Below, piece by piece: positions 7,426 through 12,485 of a DNA stretch of 13,884 nt. The DNA lies in assembly GCA_026770585.1 (NCBI GenBank), contig MU646595.1:136025-149908 (forward strand), given 5' to 3'. A program made the translations under genes and the position numbers. This DNA is from Baffinella frigidus. Its lineage: Eukaryota > Cryptophyceae > Cryptomonadales > Baffinellaceae. Below the pieces are notes generated by a model. It made no database searches. It was not told where the DNA came from and worked only from the letters and a program-made list of their open reading frames with translations. Numbering within the stretch: the first letter of the stretch is position 1; each line of letters starts with the position of its first letter.

Positions 7426-8491
7426 ACTCAACTACCCTCCTTCGTCATACACCCACATGCCTCACGCTTTCAAGAATATCCTCAACTTGCCGACCTGGGT
7501 TCCTCGTACAAACCCGTCAACGTTTCCCGCGCCGAATCCCTAACCCCCCCCCCCCCCCCCCCTCTAAAACAGCCGGCCGTGGCACCCCCCACTTCGTCCA
7601 ACACAGCCGCCGACACGGCCGGCAGCGCCAACGGTTTCAAGCTGGACACGATGACTGTCGCGCTCATCGGCGGGGCAATGCTTCTGCTTATCCTCTTCGC
7701 GGTTGTTGGCATCGTTCTCATGTGCCGCCCCCGGGGGCACTCCTCTAAGGTACACCCTCAACCCACCCTCAACCCTACACCATCAACCCACGCTCACCCC
7801 TACACCCTCAACCTACTCTCACCCCTCATCCCTATGCACTAAAACATGAACCCCACGAGCTGAACCCTGAACGCAACCCACCCTCAACCCTCGTCCCCAT
7901 ACACAAGACCCCAAACCCTGAGCCCGGCACCCAACACCCGACACCCTGAACGCCTCGCCTGAACCCCTGGCAACCCTGCAGCTTACTTTTTACGGTTCCG
8001 TGGCCGGACCTACCAACACCTCTATCCCTTAAGTGACCAGGCCTCCAAATTTGGGGGCCTGAGGTCCTAGGTTGGTCCTAGGGCCCTGCGGTAGGGCGTA
8101 TGAGCCTACTGGTCACTTAAGGAATACCACACAGGTGTCCGCGAAACCGAGCACCGGGACGCGCTTCCTCCCGCGGTCCGAGTCCGGGAGATCCTCGCCG
8201 GGACGGGGCGTGCCGCGCACGGCCTGGAGTAGCGACTTGCGCCGCCCCTCGTCGCTCGGCTTCAGTCGCCGTTCGTCCGCGTCCAACGTCGTCCCCTTCG
8301 ACAACTCCATGAACGATCTGGCGGGCGATAAGGTCCGGGGCGCGGCGGGGCTGCCTTATAAGGGGTTTGCGACTGGGAGGCGCGGGGGGGTCGCGACTCC
8401 CTCAGGGCGTCGCGACTCTACGAAGGGGTCGCGTCGGGGGAGCGTGTGGAATGACCCGGGGAATGCCACGACGCGTGGCGCGTGGAATTGA
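339..8491 (+). CDS. Gene 1: cysteine-rich (ephrin-receptor-like/GCC2_GCC3-like) single-pass membrane protein, 5' partial, about 23 exons
   Basis: Proposed exons: 339-372 (or 380), 595-651, 820-904, 1165-1281, 1509-1548, 1720-1758, 1975-2044, 2214-2273, 2589-2672, 2965-3043, 3327-3400, 3579-3681, 3970-4051, 4523-4610, 5001-5073, 5378-5468, 5800-5878, 6107-6155, 6460-6495, 6725-6811, 7150-7308 (or 7296), 7573-7749, 8135-8491. All introns are GT-AG and the reading frame stays open with matching phases at each junction, a strong internal check. The 5' end lies outside the window. The product is about 710 residues as seen: Cys-rich repeats with motifs such as CLPGYTG, CSACPAGT and CSECQTGQYCSGG, a membrane-proximal region, one transmembrane helix and a basic tail ending in TGA at 8489-8491. 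Such modules occur in extracellular, probably disulfide-rich receptors or adhesins of protists. Ligand and function are unknown. The exact family name is inferred from motif style. Confidence 0.8.
420..594 (+). repeat. Intron 1: CCCAAAC telomere-like repeat
   Basis: After the donor region, non-repetitive sequence to about 418 gives way to degenerate CCCGAAAC units. These become a nearly perfect (CCCAAAC)n array from about 486 to 587, ending in the acceptor CCAG at 591-594. The C-rich strand is the gene 1 sense strand. Reverse-strand reading gives a Gly/Phe/Trp periodic peptide, which is not a real protein. Confidence 0.85.
905..1164 (+). repeat. Intron 3: CCCTAAA / CACCAAA / CCCCAAA repeat blocks
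   Basis: The intron switches unit type along its length: CCCTAAA-like to about 970, then (CACCAAA)n from about 980 to 1050, then (CCCCAAA)n to the acceptor. The sharp change from one homogenised variant to the next suggests local amplification of single unit variants by slippage or unequal exchange, not one ancestral array. Confidence 0.8.
1765..1865 (+). repeat. Intron 6: CCCAAA-type array
   Basis: Mixed CCCCAAA and CCCAAA units fill the first half of this intron. From about 1870 to 1960 there is unique sequence with a G-rich stretch, and the acceptor CGCAG lies at 1970-1974. Confidence 0.75.
2138..2205 (+). repeat. Intron 7: (CACCAAA)n array
   Basis: A homogenised 7-bp array of CACCAAA sits inside more degenerate CCCTAAA-like sequence, upstream of the acceptor CCAG at 2210-2213. 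The same unit variant dominates part of intron 3. Confidence 0.75.
2325..2425 (+). repeat. Direct repeat in intron 8 (27-bp identical core, offset 74)
   Basis: Positions 2325-2351 and 2399-2425 are identical. Flanking sequence (CCTGAAACCTGAACC) is repeated too, so this is a local tandem duplication within intron 8. It contains no exon sequence, unlike the duplications at exon ends. Confidence 0.85.
2648..2809 (+). repeat. Exon 9 3'-end duplication flanking a GA microsatellite
   Basis: The last codons of exon 9 plus the donor and early intron (2650-2685) reappear at 2775-2810 with 29 of 36 bases matching. Between the copies lies an impure (GA)n microsatellite at about 2687-2772. In the second copy the donor GTGAGC has become ATGAGT, so it can no longer act as a donor. 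Confidence 0.8.
2965..4610 (+). CDS. Gene 1 exons 10-14: further Cys-rich modules
   Basis: Exon 10 (CLPGYKGAAGGPCSEC), exon 11 (ATVCPLNANSPSGSVE, then CQCRPG), exon 12 (GYYGANGDACAPCPANWYC), exon 13 (ACTCLKGWYATGFSCTKC) and exon 14 (SFCFAGGKYACPPQ, then SPAGAGTLSEC) continue the same module type. Phases 0, 2, 0, 1, 2 fit at every junction, so the tract reads as one continuous extracellular protein. The 3' ends of exons 13 and 14 are each copied again in the following intron. Those copies are listed separately and are probably not used. Confidence 0.78.
3126..3308 (+). repeat. Minisatellite in intron 10 (GACCCTGAACAGA-like units)
   Basis: About a dozen units of roughly 12-19 bp based on AGACCCTGAACAGA occur in tandem, with variants that have GAAGAGACC or GGAACAGAG. 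It looks like a telomere-like CCCTGAAC unit extended by CAGAGA and then amplified. It ends before the acceptor GCCAG at 3322-3326. Confidence 0.75.
3706..3752 (+). repeat. Dispersed repeat fragment in intron 12, related to 10569-10613
   Basis: A 45-base stretch starting AATTTCGGTGACAGAAACCC matches 39 of 45 bases with the stretch starting AATTTCGTTGGCAGAAACCC near 10569 on the same strand. It interrupts telomere-like intron sequence, so it is probably a fragment of a mobile or dispersed element. Confidence 0.65.
4024..4274 (+). repeat. Three decaying copies of the exon 13 3' end and donor
   Basis: The exon 13 end plus donor (4024-4068) is repeated at 4126-4170 with the donor TGCTGGTAACC intact, and again in shorter form at 4241-4274 (TGCTGGTAATCC). 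The spacing is about 100 bp each time. The sequence between copies is unique, not telomere-like. The first copy is the one joined to the full exon. The others could act as decoy donors, but no acceptor precedes them. Confidence 0.8.
4565..4780 (+). repeat. Perfect 61-bp duplication of the exon 14 3' end flanking a CT microsatellite
   Basis: Bases 4565-4625 and 4720-4780 are identical over 61 bp (offset 155). The unit covers the last 46 bases of exon 14, the donor GTACTCC and the first intron bases. Between the copies is a CT-rich microsatellite (about 4643-4718). The second copy begins with AG directly after the CT tract, so CT-tract plus AG could serve as a real acceptor for a 44-nt exon at 4722-4765. 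Including that exon would change the downstream frame, so constitutive use is unlikely. Confidence 0.9.
5001..5073 (+). CDS. Gene 1 exon 15: Cys-free acidic/proline linker (least certain exon)
   Basis: The stretch lies between a good acceptor (GGAAGCAG) and donor (GCGGTAACC). It fits the phase-2 end of exon 14 and the phase-0 start of exon 16, giving a Cys-free linker reading AVAQEAEAPSTTPVSEEDRR. Other frames either stop at a TGA or give an arginine-rich peptide. The frame fit supports it, but its composition is unlike its neighbours. It may be an alternative exon, or part of a larger exon whose frame has been disturbed. Confidence 0.5.
5066..5157 (+). repeat. Exon 15 3'-end duplication flanking a CT/TA microsatellite
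   Basis: The exon 15 end with its donor (5066-5085) recurs at 5138-5157 with 19 of 20 bases identical. A CT/TA/T-rich tract (about 5082-5136) fills the gap. The donor GGTAAC is preserved in both copies. Confidence 0.8.
5378..6155 (+). CDS. Gene 1 exons 16-18: last Cys-containing module before the membrane-proximal region
   Basis: Exon 16 carries LLCSKQECASGNFRAPC and CGTCK, exon 17 HFTTPGSPFDSDNCIWACNS, and exon 18 YGVVSSGVCTLLPTTK. Phases 1, 2, 0 join cleanly (the glycine codons are split across 16/17 and 17/18). The Cys spacing loosens here compared with the upstream modules. I read this as a distinct end-cap of the ectodomain, followed by the Thr-rich VVAITTTLQMTA of exon 19. Confidence 0.7.
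5469..5799 (+). repeat. Intron 16: CCCGGAA repeats, unique stretch and an inverted telomere-like patch
   Basis: The first part holds CCCGGAAC-like units. A patch at about 5683-5713 carries the opposite, G-rich orientation (GGGTTGAGGGTTTAGGG) on the sense strand. The 16-base sequence GAACCGAAAGGACCTA occurs on both sides of it (about 5650 and 5761). An inverted piece flanked by direct repeats is consistent with insertion of a telomere-like fragment in reverse. Confidence 0.7.
5864..5984 (+). repeat. Exon 17 3'-end duplication flanking a CT microsatellite
   Basis: The exon 17 end with donor (5864-5882) recurs at 5966-5984 with 17 of 19 bases matching, offset 102. A CT-rich microsatellite with CCCT runs (about 5890-5955) lies between. 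The second copy reads CTCCAG then GTAC, so it carries both an acceptor-like AG and a donor-like GT. Confidence 0.78.
6460..7308 (+). CDS. Gene 1 exons 19-21: membrane-proximal extracellular domain
   Basis: Three phase-0 exons encode VVAITTTLQMTA, then AEFENIKGDFIAAIAVKMGV, then a stretch containing VVITK, TETLVRRRMLLAS and SVDVDFTVTG. The order (amphipathic helix, V-x-I-T strand, RRR-LL, alternating hydrophobic strand) resembles a small domain that recurs just outside the membrane in large algal and protist surface proteins. I know the pattern but not a firm family name. It could be SEA-like. Exon 21 has two possible phase-0 donors (after 7296 or 7308). Without splicing the frame stops at TGA 7330-7332. 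Confidence 0.65.
6797..6924 (+). repeat. Exon 20 3'-end duplication: in-frame 15-nt microexon copy (VVITK)
   Basis: The last 15 bases of exon 20 (6797-6811, VVITK) reappear at 6910-6924 with one change. The copy lies between a good acceptor (AAACAG) and a donor (GTAGCC), in phase 0. If spliced in, it would add a second VVITK without a frameshift. No microsatellite separates the copies; the gap is CCCTAAA-like sequence. Confidence 0.75.
6925..7149 (+). repeat. Intron 20 (second part): CCCTAAA repeats
   Basis: Degenerate CCCTAAA, CCCGAAA and CCCAAAA units run to the acceptor at 7147-7149, which reads CTCAAG, a non-CAG acceptor. Confidence 0.75.
7309..7572 (+). repeat. Intron 21: CCCTCAA array, unique stretch and poly-C tract
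   Basis: A homogenised (CCCTCAA)n block (about 7345-7425) precedes unique sequence. Part of that (about 7487-7530) resembles the dispersed repeat near 11130 (GGGTTCCT, GTACAAA, GTCAAC). An 18-base C run at 7545-7562 sits 10 bases before the acceptor. Confidence 0.7.
7573..7749 (+). CDS. Gene 1 exon 22: transmembrane helix exon
   Basis: This 59-codon phase-0 exon encodes a Pro/Thr/Ala stalk (PAVAPPTSSNTAADTAG), then a single hydrophobic helix (MTVALIGGAMLLLILFAVVG followed by IVLM), and then basic residues CRPRGHSSK. The positive charge on the C-terminal side predicts a type I topology with the Cys-rich part outside. A run of 18 C residues at 7545-7562 precedes the acceptor and could serve as its pyrimidine tract. 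A CXXX-type palmitoylation of the juxtamembrane Cys is possible but not shown. Confidence 0.8.
7750..8134 (+). repeat. Intron 22: telomere-like sequence plus a MITE-like insertion
   Basis: The first 200 bases hold CCCTCAACC-like units. The rest is unique sequence and the inverted-repeat element listed separately at 8023-8126. Confidence 0.7.
8023..8126. mobile_element. MITE-like element, 104 bp, in intron 22
   Basis: The ends form an 18-bp terminal inverted repeat: TATCCCTTAAGTGACCAG at 8023-8040 pairs with 8109-8126 with one mismatch. The outermost TA on both sides may be a TA target duplication, as in Tc1/mariner-type MITEs. The interior has further inverted pieces around CCTAGG and GGGCCC and no coding capacity. 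A diverged relative lies at 10174-10267. Confidence 0.75.
8135..8491 (+). CDS. Gene 1 exon 23: basic, Ser/Arg-rich cytoplasmic tail and stop
   Basis: The last exon has 118 codons plus TGA. The tail is rich in Arg, Ser and Gly, with four RRxS motifs (RRPS, RRSS, RRDS, RRGS) matching the basophilic kinase (PKA-type) consensus. It ends in TTRGAWN. No catalytic domain is present, so signalling, if any, would go through recruited partners or phosphorylation. The acceptor ACAG|GTGTCC follows a 104-bp inverted-repeat element by only 8 bases. Confidence 0.8.
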   Translation: MSAKPSTGTRFLPRSESGRSSPGRGVPRTAWSSDLRRPSSLGFSRRSSASNVVPFDNSMNDLAGDKVRGAAGLPYKGFATGRRGGVATPSGRRDSTKGSRRGSVWNDPGNATTRGAWN

Positions 8492-8493
8492 TG

Positions 8494-8595
8494 TATCCCG
8501 CCCTCGAGCGAGGAGGGACAGCCTCAGGACTCTCACCTGAAGCCAGGATCAGATTCTGGTCCTGGCTGTCTTATATGTGCCGTCGAGAGCGGGAT
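8494..8595. repeat. Foldback (inverted-repeat) sequence directly after the gene 1 stop codon
   Basis: ATCCCGCCCTCGAG at 8494 pairs with the inverse of CTCGA/GCGGGAT at about 8582-8595. Inside it, GACAGCC...AGGAC pairs with GTCCTGGCTGTC, and 8541-8553 with 8555-8567 forms a near-perfect hairpin. It begins two bases after TGA, so it would lie in the 3' UTR. It may be a small MITE, or a structured 3'-end element. Part of its right arm (CCGTCGAGAGCG) also occurs near 13322 and 13424. Confidence 0.7.
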
Positions 8596-8599
8596 GTAT

Positions 8600-9189
8600 G
8601 CAGGGGGGGGGTCAAGTGTTGGCACAGTGAATACTACGAGTATCAAGATACCCCGTGTTGCGTGCGTCACTGTTTGCTTTGTTGACTGCATATTTCTCCA
8701 CCCCCCCTTCCTAAATTACTTCTCTCTTGAGAGTTTGTGTGTATTGCTCCTCTCCCGCCAAGCACGGCACTCAGTGCAAAACACGATCCGTTCCGTTCTA
8801 AAATGCATGTGTGGAGCCCCCGGAGGGACTCCACAATCACCAAAAGTCGCCCAAGGCAAAAGTGTGTGAACCGCACCAGACGCGTCCAACCCGCTCATCA
8901 GAAACAGCTTGCTGAGTTCTTCTCAGCAAAGGGGGGCGATGTCTTGTGCATGTAGCACCTTCAACCCATTGAGGTGTCTACAGCACCTTCAATCCTTGTC
9001 TGTGTGTCACTGCCACGCGACACAACGACAAATAGCTGTCTACCCTGGACCTCTCTGGCGTGTAGGGTTCAGGTTTCAGGGTGTAGGGTTGAGGGTTCAT
9101 GAGGGTTGGATGAGGGTGCATGTGCATCACAAGGGAGCTCACCGATGCGCGAGGCTAGTGGTAACGAGCGCGTGCGCTCCACACGGAGA
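8600..9189. other. Intergenic stretch without a recognised gene
   Basis: I see no exon chain here. It contains the motif CAGCACCTTCAATCC (about 8979), repeated near 9538 and in part near 9716, and a short G-rich telomere-like patch (about 9059-9115) whose C-rich strand is the minus strand. A fragment at 8932-8960 resembles the right end of the foldback family found downstream. Short reading frames here look like chance. Confidence 0.5.
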
Positions 9190-9304
9190 ATGCAGGGGTG
9201 TCTCGCTCATACGAAAGCGCCACCCCCTAGGAACCTACAGAAAGGCTATGCCTAGGGCCCTATGGTCGTCCTGGGGGGGATGCGCTTTCTTGCACCCCTG
9301 TACA
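9190..9304. mobile_element. Foldback MITE family A, copy 1
   Basis: The left arm (GCAGGGGTGTCTCGCTCAT, then GAAAGCGCCACCCCC) mirrors the right arm (GGGGGGATGCGCTTTC, then TGCACCCCTGTA). The middle holds CCTAGGGCCCTATGG. The two outer ends resemble TACAGGGG/CCCCTGTA, leaving TA at the borders. It has no coding capacity. Confidence 0.7.
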
Positions 9305-9384
9305 TGTATCTAACATGTATTTACAGAAACAAATGCTGGGCGATTGAGCGTTTCGATGTGCCCAGCTATCCAGTGGCCGAGCTT

Positions 9385-9510
9385 CTACAGGGGTGCCTCG
9401 ACAGTATGAGACAACGCCTCCTCCCTAGGGCCGCACAGCAGATACCGAGGGCCCGCTGGTGGTTCTGGGAGGGGGGGGGCGTCGTCTTGTGTATGTGGGC
9501 GAGGTACCTT
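9385..9510. mobile_element. Foldback MITE family A, copy 2
   Basis: CTACAGGGGTGCCTCG, then ATGAGACAACGCCTCC, on the left mirrors GGGGGGGGGCGTCGTCTTG and GGGCGAGGTACC on the right. The arms are more diverged than in copy 3. The centre (CCTAGGGCC, GAGGGCCC) is shared in style with the other copies. Confidence 0.65.
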
Positions 9511-9512
9511 AG

Positions 9513-9762
9513 CTATCCTCCTACGTTGAAGTGTCTTCAGCACCTTCAATCCTACGTTGCTATCCTATGGTGAAGCGTCTACCTTGCTACAGGGTTACCT
9601 CGCTCATAAGGAGGCGCGCCCCCGAAGGACCCTCCAGTAGGCCTAGAGCCCTATGGCGGTCCCAGGGGGCGGGGGCGCTTTATTATGAGCAAGGCACCAC
9701 TGTACCTTCAAACCTACCACTGTACCTTCAATCCTACGTTGCTATCCTACGTTGCAGTGCCA
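9513..9762 (+). repeat. Short dispersed repeats CCTTCAATCCTACGTTGCTA
   Basis: The motif CCTTCAATCCTACGTTGCTA occurs at about 9543 and 9726, with partial copies (GCTATCCTCCTACGTTG) at about 9511 and 9747. A shorter form (CACCTTCAATCC) is at about 8982. They lie next to family A foldback elements and may be part of a larger composite repeat. Confidence 0.65.
9588..9704. mobile_element. Foldback MITE family A, copy 3
   Basis: Left arm TACAGGGTTACCTCGCTCAT then AAGGAGGCGCGCCCCC pairs with right arm GGGGGCGGGGGCGC, TTATGAGC, AAGGCACC, CTGTA. This is the clearest full-length copy (about 117 bp). It is followed by CCTTCAAACC and CCTTCAATCCTACG, a sequence that also trails other copies. Confidence 0.75.
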
Positions 9763-10173
9763 AGCTTGCACCGTCAGCGAGCGGGGAAGAGCGGAGAGCG
9801 AATCGTGCTCCCCGCTGCGGCAGACTTCGCCGGTGTTTTCTCCTGCCACCCACGAGAGAAACCTGCGTTTAGTACGATTCGAAGCCAACATGGACACTAT
9901 CATACTATGTATCCCCTTCCGAAAAGGCCTTGTAAGAGCAGGACCTTACCGCCGAAAAACTCTCAAGCGCACTTGGTGGGTCACGCCGCGTAGGTAGTCT
10001 GTACGGGCTACCGGTTTCCCCGTCTCGGTTTTTCGGTAGTCCCAGCTCGGTACTTGGTATTCAATAAAAACAACTTTTTCTCTCTGGTGGACCTCCCTTC
10101 GAGAGCATGGGGCACGTGGAGTGCAGGGTTTCCTGGGGGAATTAGATCAGGTTATGGGGACATTCGAAGAGGT
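9763..10173 (+). other. Unassigned unique sequence with a possible AATAAA signal
   Basis: Mostly unique sequence. One open frame from ATG at 9890 codes for a short basic peptide that I do not recognise (108 bases to TAG at 9992). AATAAA at 10063-10068 could be a polyadenylation signal, but no exon chain leading to it was found, so I do not call a gene. Confidence 0.3.
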
Positions 10174-10267
10174 TATCCCTCAAGTGGCTAGTAGCCTATT
10201 ATGCGTAGGCCTATGTAGGGGCCTACGACCTGCTGGAGATCAATAATGACCGGTCACTGAAGGAATA
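10174..10267. mobile_element. Diverged MITE related to the one in intron 22
   Basis: TATCCCTCAAGTGG at 10174 and the inverse of CACTGAAGGAATA at the right end give a 13 of 19 inverted match. Both resemble the termini of the 8023-8126 element. GTAGGCCTA-type internal inverted pieces occur too. It is about 94 bp with no coding capacity. Confidence 0.6.
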
Positions 10268-10445
10268 GGGCCCTGGTTATCATAGGACGAAATGTCATCG
10301 AGAAAACCCTGCGGATACCCGTGTGATGTCCGACTCCCAGGGGCCCTCCCGACCACGCGGGAGGGCTAAACGTCTTATCCGGGCAACCGCGTGCACCTGG
10401 AGCACGTCCATTTCAAGTCAAAGTCAATTATATACACGCCATGAC

Positions 10446-10704
10446 CCGTCCCGTGAAGGAACATCAGCATCTCCGAATCACGCAGGCGCGTCTCCTCCAC
10501 CGGGTTCTCGTCATCGAAAATTACTACACAAACGCTCTACTATTACTAGTAGGGTCAAATTGCGTAGCAAATTTCGTTGGCAGAAACCCTGTCCAGAAAG
10601 CGTTATTTGAGATTAGGATAGAGGGGAAAGACCGCGAAGCTGCCGTGCCCCGTGCCGTGATGGAACATGAGCATCTCCGAATCGCGCACCCGCGTCTCCT
10701 CCGC
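10446..10704 (-). repeat. Duplicated exon E segment flanking a TTACTA-type repeat
   Basis: Minus-strand copies at 10704-10649 and 10502-10446 share most bases and encode near-identical peptides (one with HHGTG, one with LHGTG). Between them lies AAAATTACTACACA...TTACTAGTA...AATTTCGTTGGCAGAAACCC, which resembles the core of the MITE at 13443-13582 and the fragment at 3706. The pattern, exon piece/element/exon piece, parallels the exon-end duplications elsewhere. Confidence 0.65.
10633..10704 (-). CDS. Gene 2 exon E: EETRVRDSEMLMF exon
   Basis: It starts after the acceptor TGTGGCAG in phase 0 and reads AEETRVRDSEMLMFHHGTG. The 3' boundary (donor GTCTTTCC after 10633) is tentative. A second copy of the same peptide (VEETRLRDSEMLMFLHGTG) is encoded at about 10502-10446, so either copy, or both, may be used. 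Confidence 0.5.
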
Positions 10705-12437
10705 CTGCCACAGGAAACAAAGGCCGTGGCCTTCAGCTATAGGGGTGGGCACCTCACTCATAAGGTATGGTCCTAGGGGGGGGCGTTTTCTTATGAGAGA
10801 GGTACCCCTGTACCTCCTGAACGGGTCGTGGAGAGTATCCAGCTTTAAACCCTGAACCCAAATCCCCAAACCCCAAACCCTATCCCATATCCCAGGATGG
10901 CTTGGGAAAGGGGGTACCTAGCTCCGCCTCAGTCCGGTTGACCGACTATTCTTAAGTCGACATTCTGAGTTCCTGGTACAAATTCGTCAACTTTGGAGCG
11001 GAAAAGAGCCCGGGCTCACCAAATTGGTGAGCGCAAACAGACTGAGACATACGTAGGGTACCTCTTTAGCACGGACCACTTACTGGAGCGACCGAATCTC
11101 AGTCGGGTTGGCCGACTCTTCTTAAGTTGTCACATTGGGTTCCTGGTACAAATTCATCAACTTTGGATCGAAAACGGGTACCTCCTTAGCGCGGAGCACT
11201 TCCTGGAGCAGCCGAATCTTGGTCGCGTTTGCTTCCTTCTTCAGCGCATCCACCTAGGGTAGGGATTCGGGTTTGGTGGGCGCTTGGATTTGGGGGGTGT
11301 CAGGTGTAAGGGTTTGGGGGCTGCTTCCTTCTTCAGCGCATCTACCTGTCAGGCGGTTTAGGGGGTTGAGGGCTTAGGGAGTTGAGGGTTTAAACCCTAA
11401 ACCCTAAAACCTAAACCTGAAACCTAAACCCTGAACCTCTCAACCCTAGACCCTAGGGTGGGGTTTCGGGTTCGTTAAGCGTTTGGATTTTAGGGGTTTC
11501 GGGGTTTAGGGGTTGGGGGTTTTAGGGTTTAGGGTTTAGGCCGCCAAGACATGACTCAAGGTGACAAGAGATGTCTTACGCGCATGATGTCAGCCATCAC
11601 ACAGATTCTGACGACCCCTACTGAGTGAAAAGGGTTCACTCCTGAGGGTGTGAAACCACTCTGAGGGACATTTTCTATTGGTGAATCAGTGTGCATAGGA
11701 ACGGATGGTGAATAACGGGAGGGAATGGGTGGCGGTGCACTTCCCAGCCCTGTATCAGTCTCCTTGGGCTCCCAATTTGGTAAGCCCAGGCTCTTTCCCG
11801 CTCCAACATACCGCACACCCAGCATGGCAACTTGGGAATAGTCGGTCGACACGAGTGAGGCGGAGCTGGACCTCCTTGAGGGGGTGGCGTGGGGTGGGGG
11901 GTGGGGGGGTGGGGGGAAGGGGGGCAGGGAGTGGGAGGGAGCAGGGTTGCTGCTCCCACTGAAGGGTGGTGGAGAACCTCCTTGAGCTGGCGAGACGAGT
12001 CGAGTGCGAGAGCTTCCATCTTGAGTTCAAACGCTTTCGGATCCTCTGGAGCTATCGCCAACGCCCGCCGATACCTGAACCACGCATTGAAATTCATTAT
12101 CAACCAATCGTGTTTTGGTGAATGCAATAAGTGAGAATAGCATTTACAGATTTCATAAGCGAAATATTGACCGCCGTGGTGCTTTGTGTCACGCTCCGCC
12201 CGGAAAGTACTGAGTGCGAAACCGTGCAGCCCAACACCACACAGCCAAAGAAATTGGAATTGGAGACGGCAGAAAAGGTTGGGGGTGGGGGGGGGCAGGC
12301 ATGAGGGTCTGTGGGTATGTGAAGGTGCTGTAGAGAAGAGACGAAGGCTTAGGGTTGAGGGTTGAGGGTTGAGGGGTGAGAGTTGAGGGGTGAGAGTTGA
12401 GGGTTCCGGGTTGAGGGTTGAGGGTTGATGGTTGATG

Positions 12438-12485
<48 letters not shown>

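Noticed and set aside
9262-9573. Plus-strand 103-codon open frame as a gene
   Set aside because: It runs across foldback elements and dispersed repeats, and has no recognisable domain.
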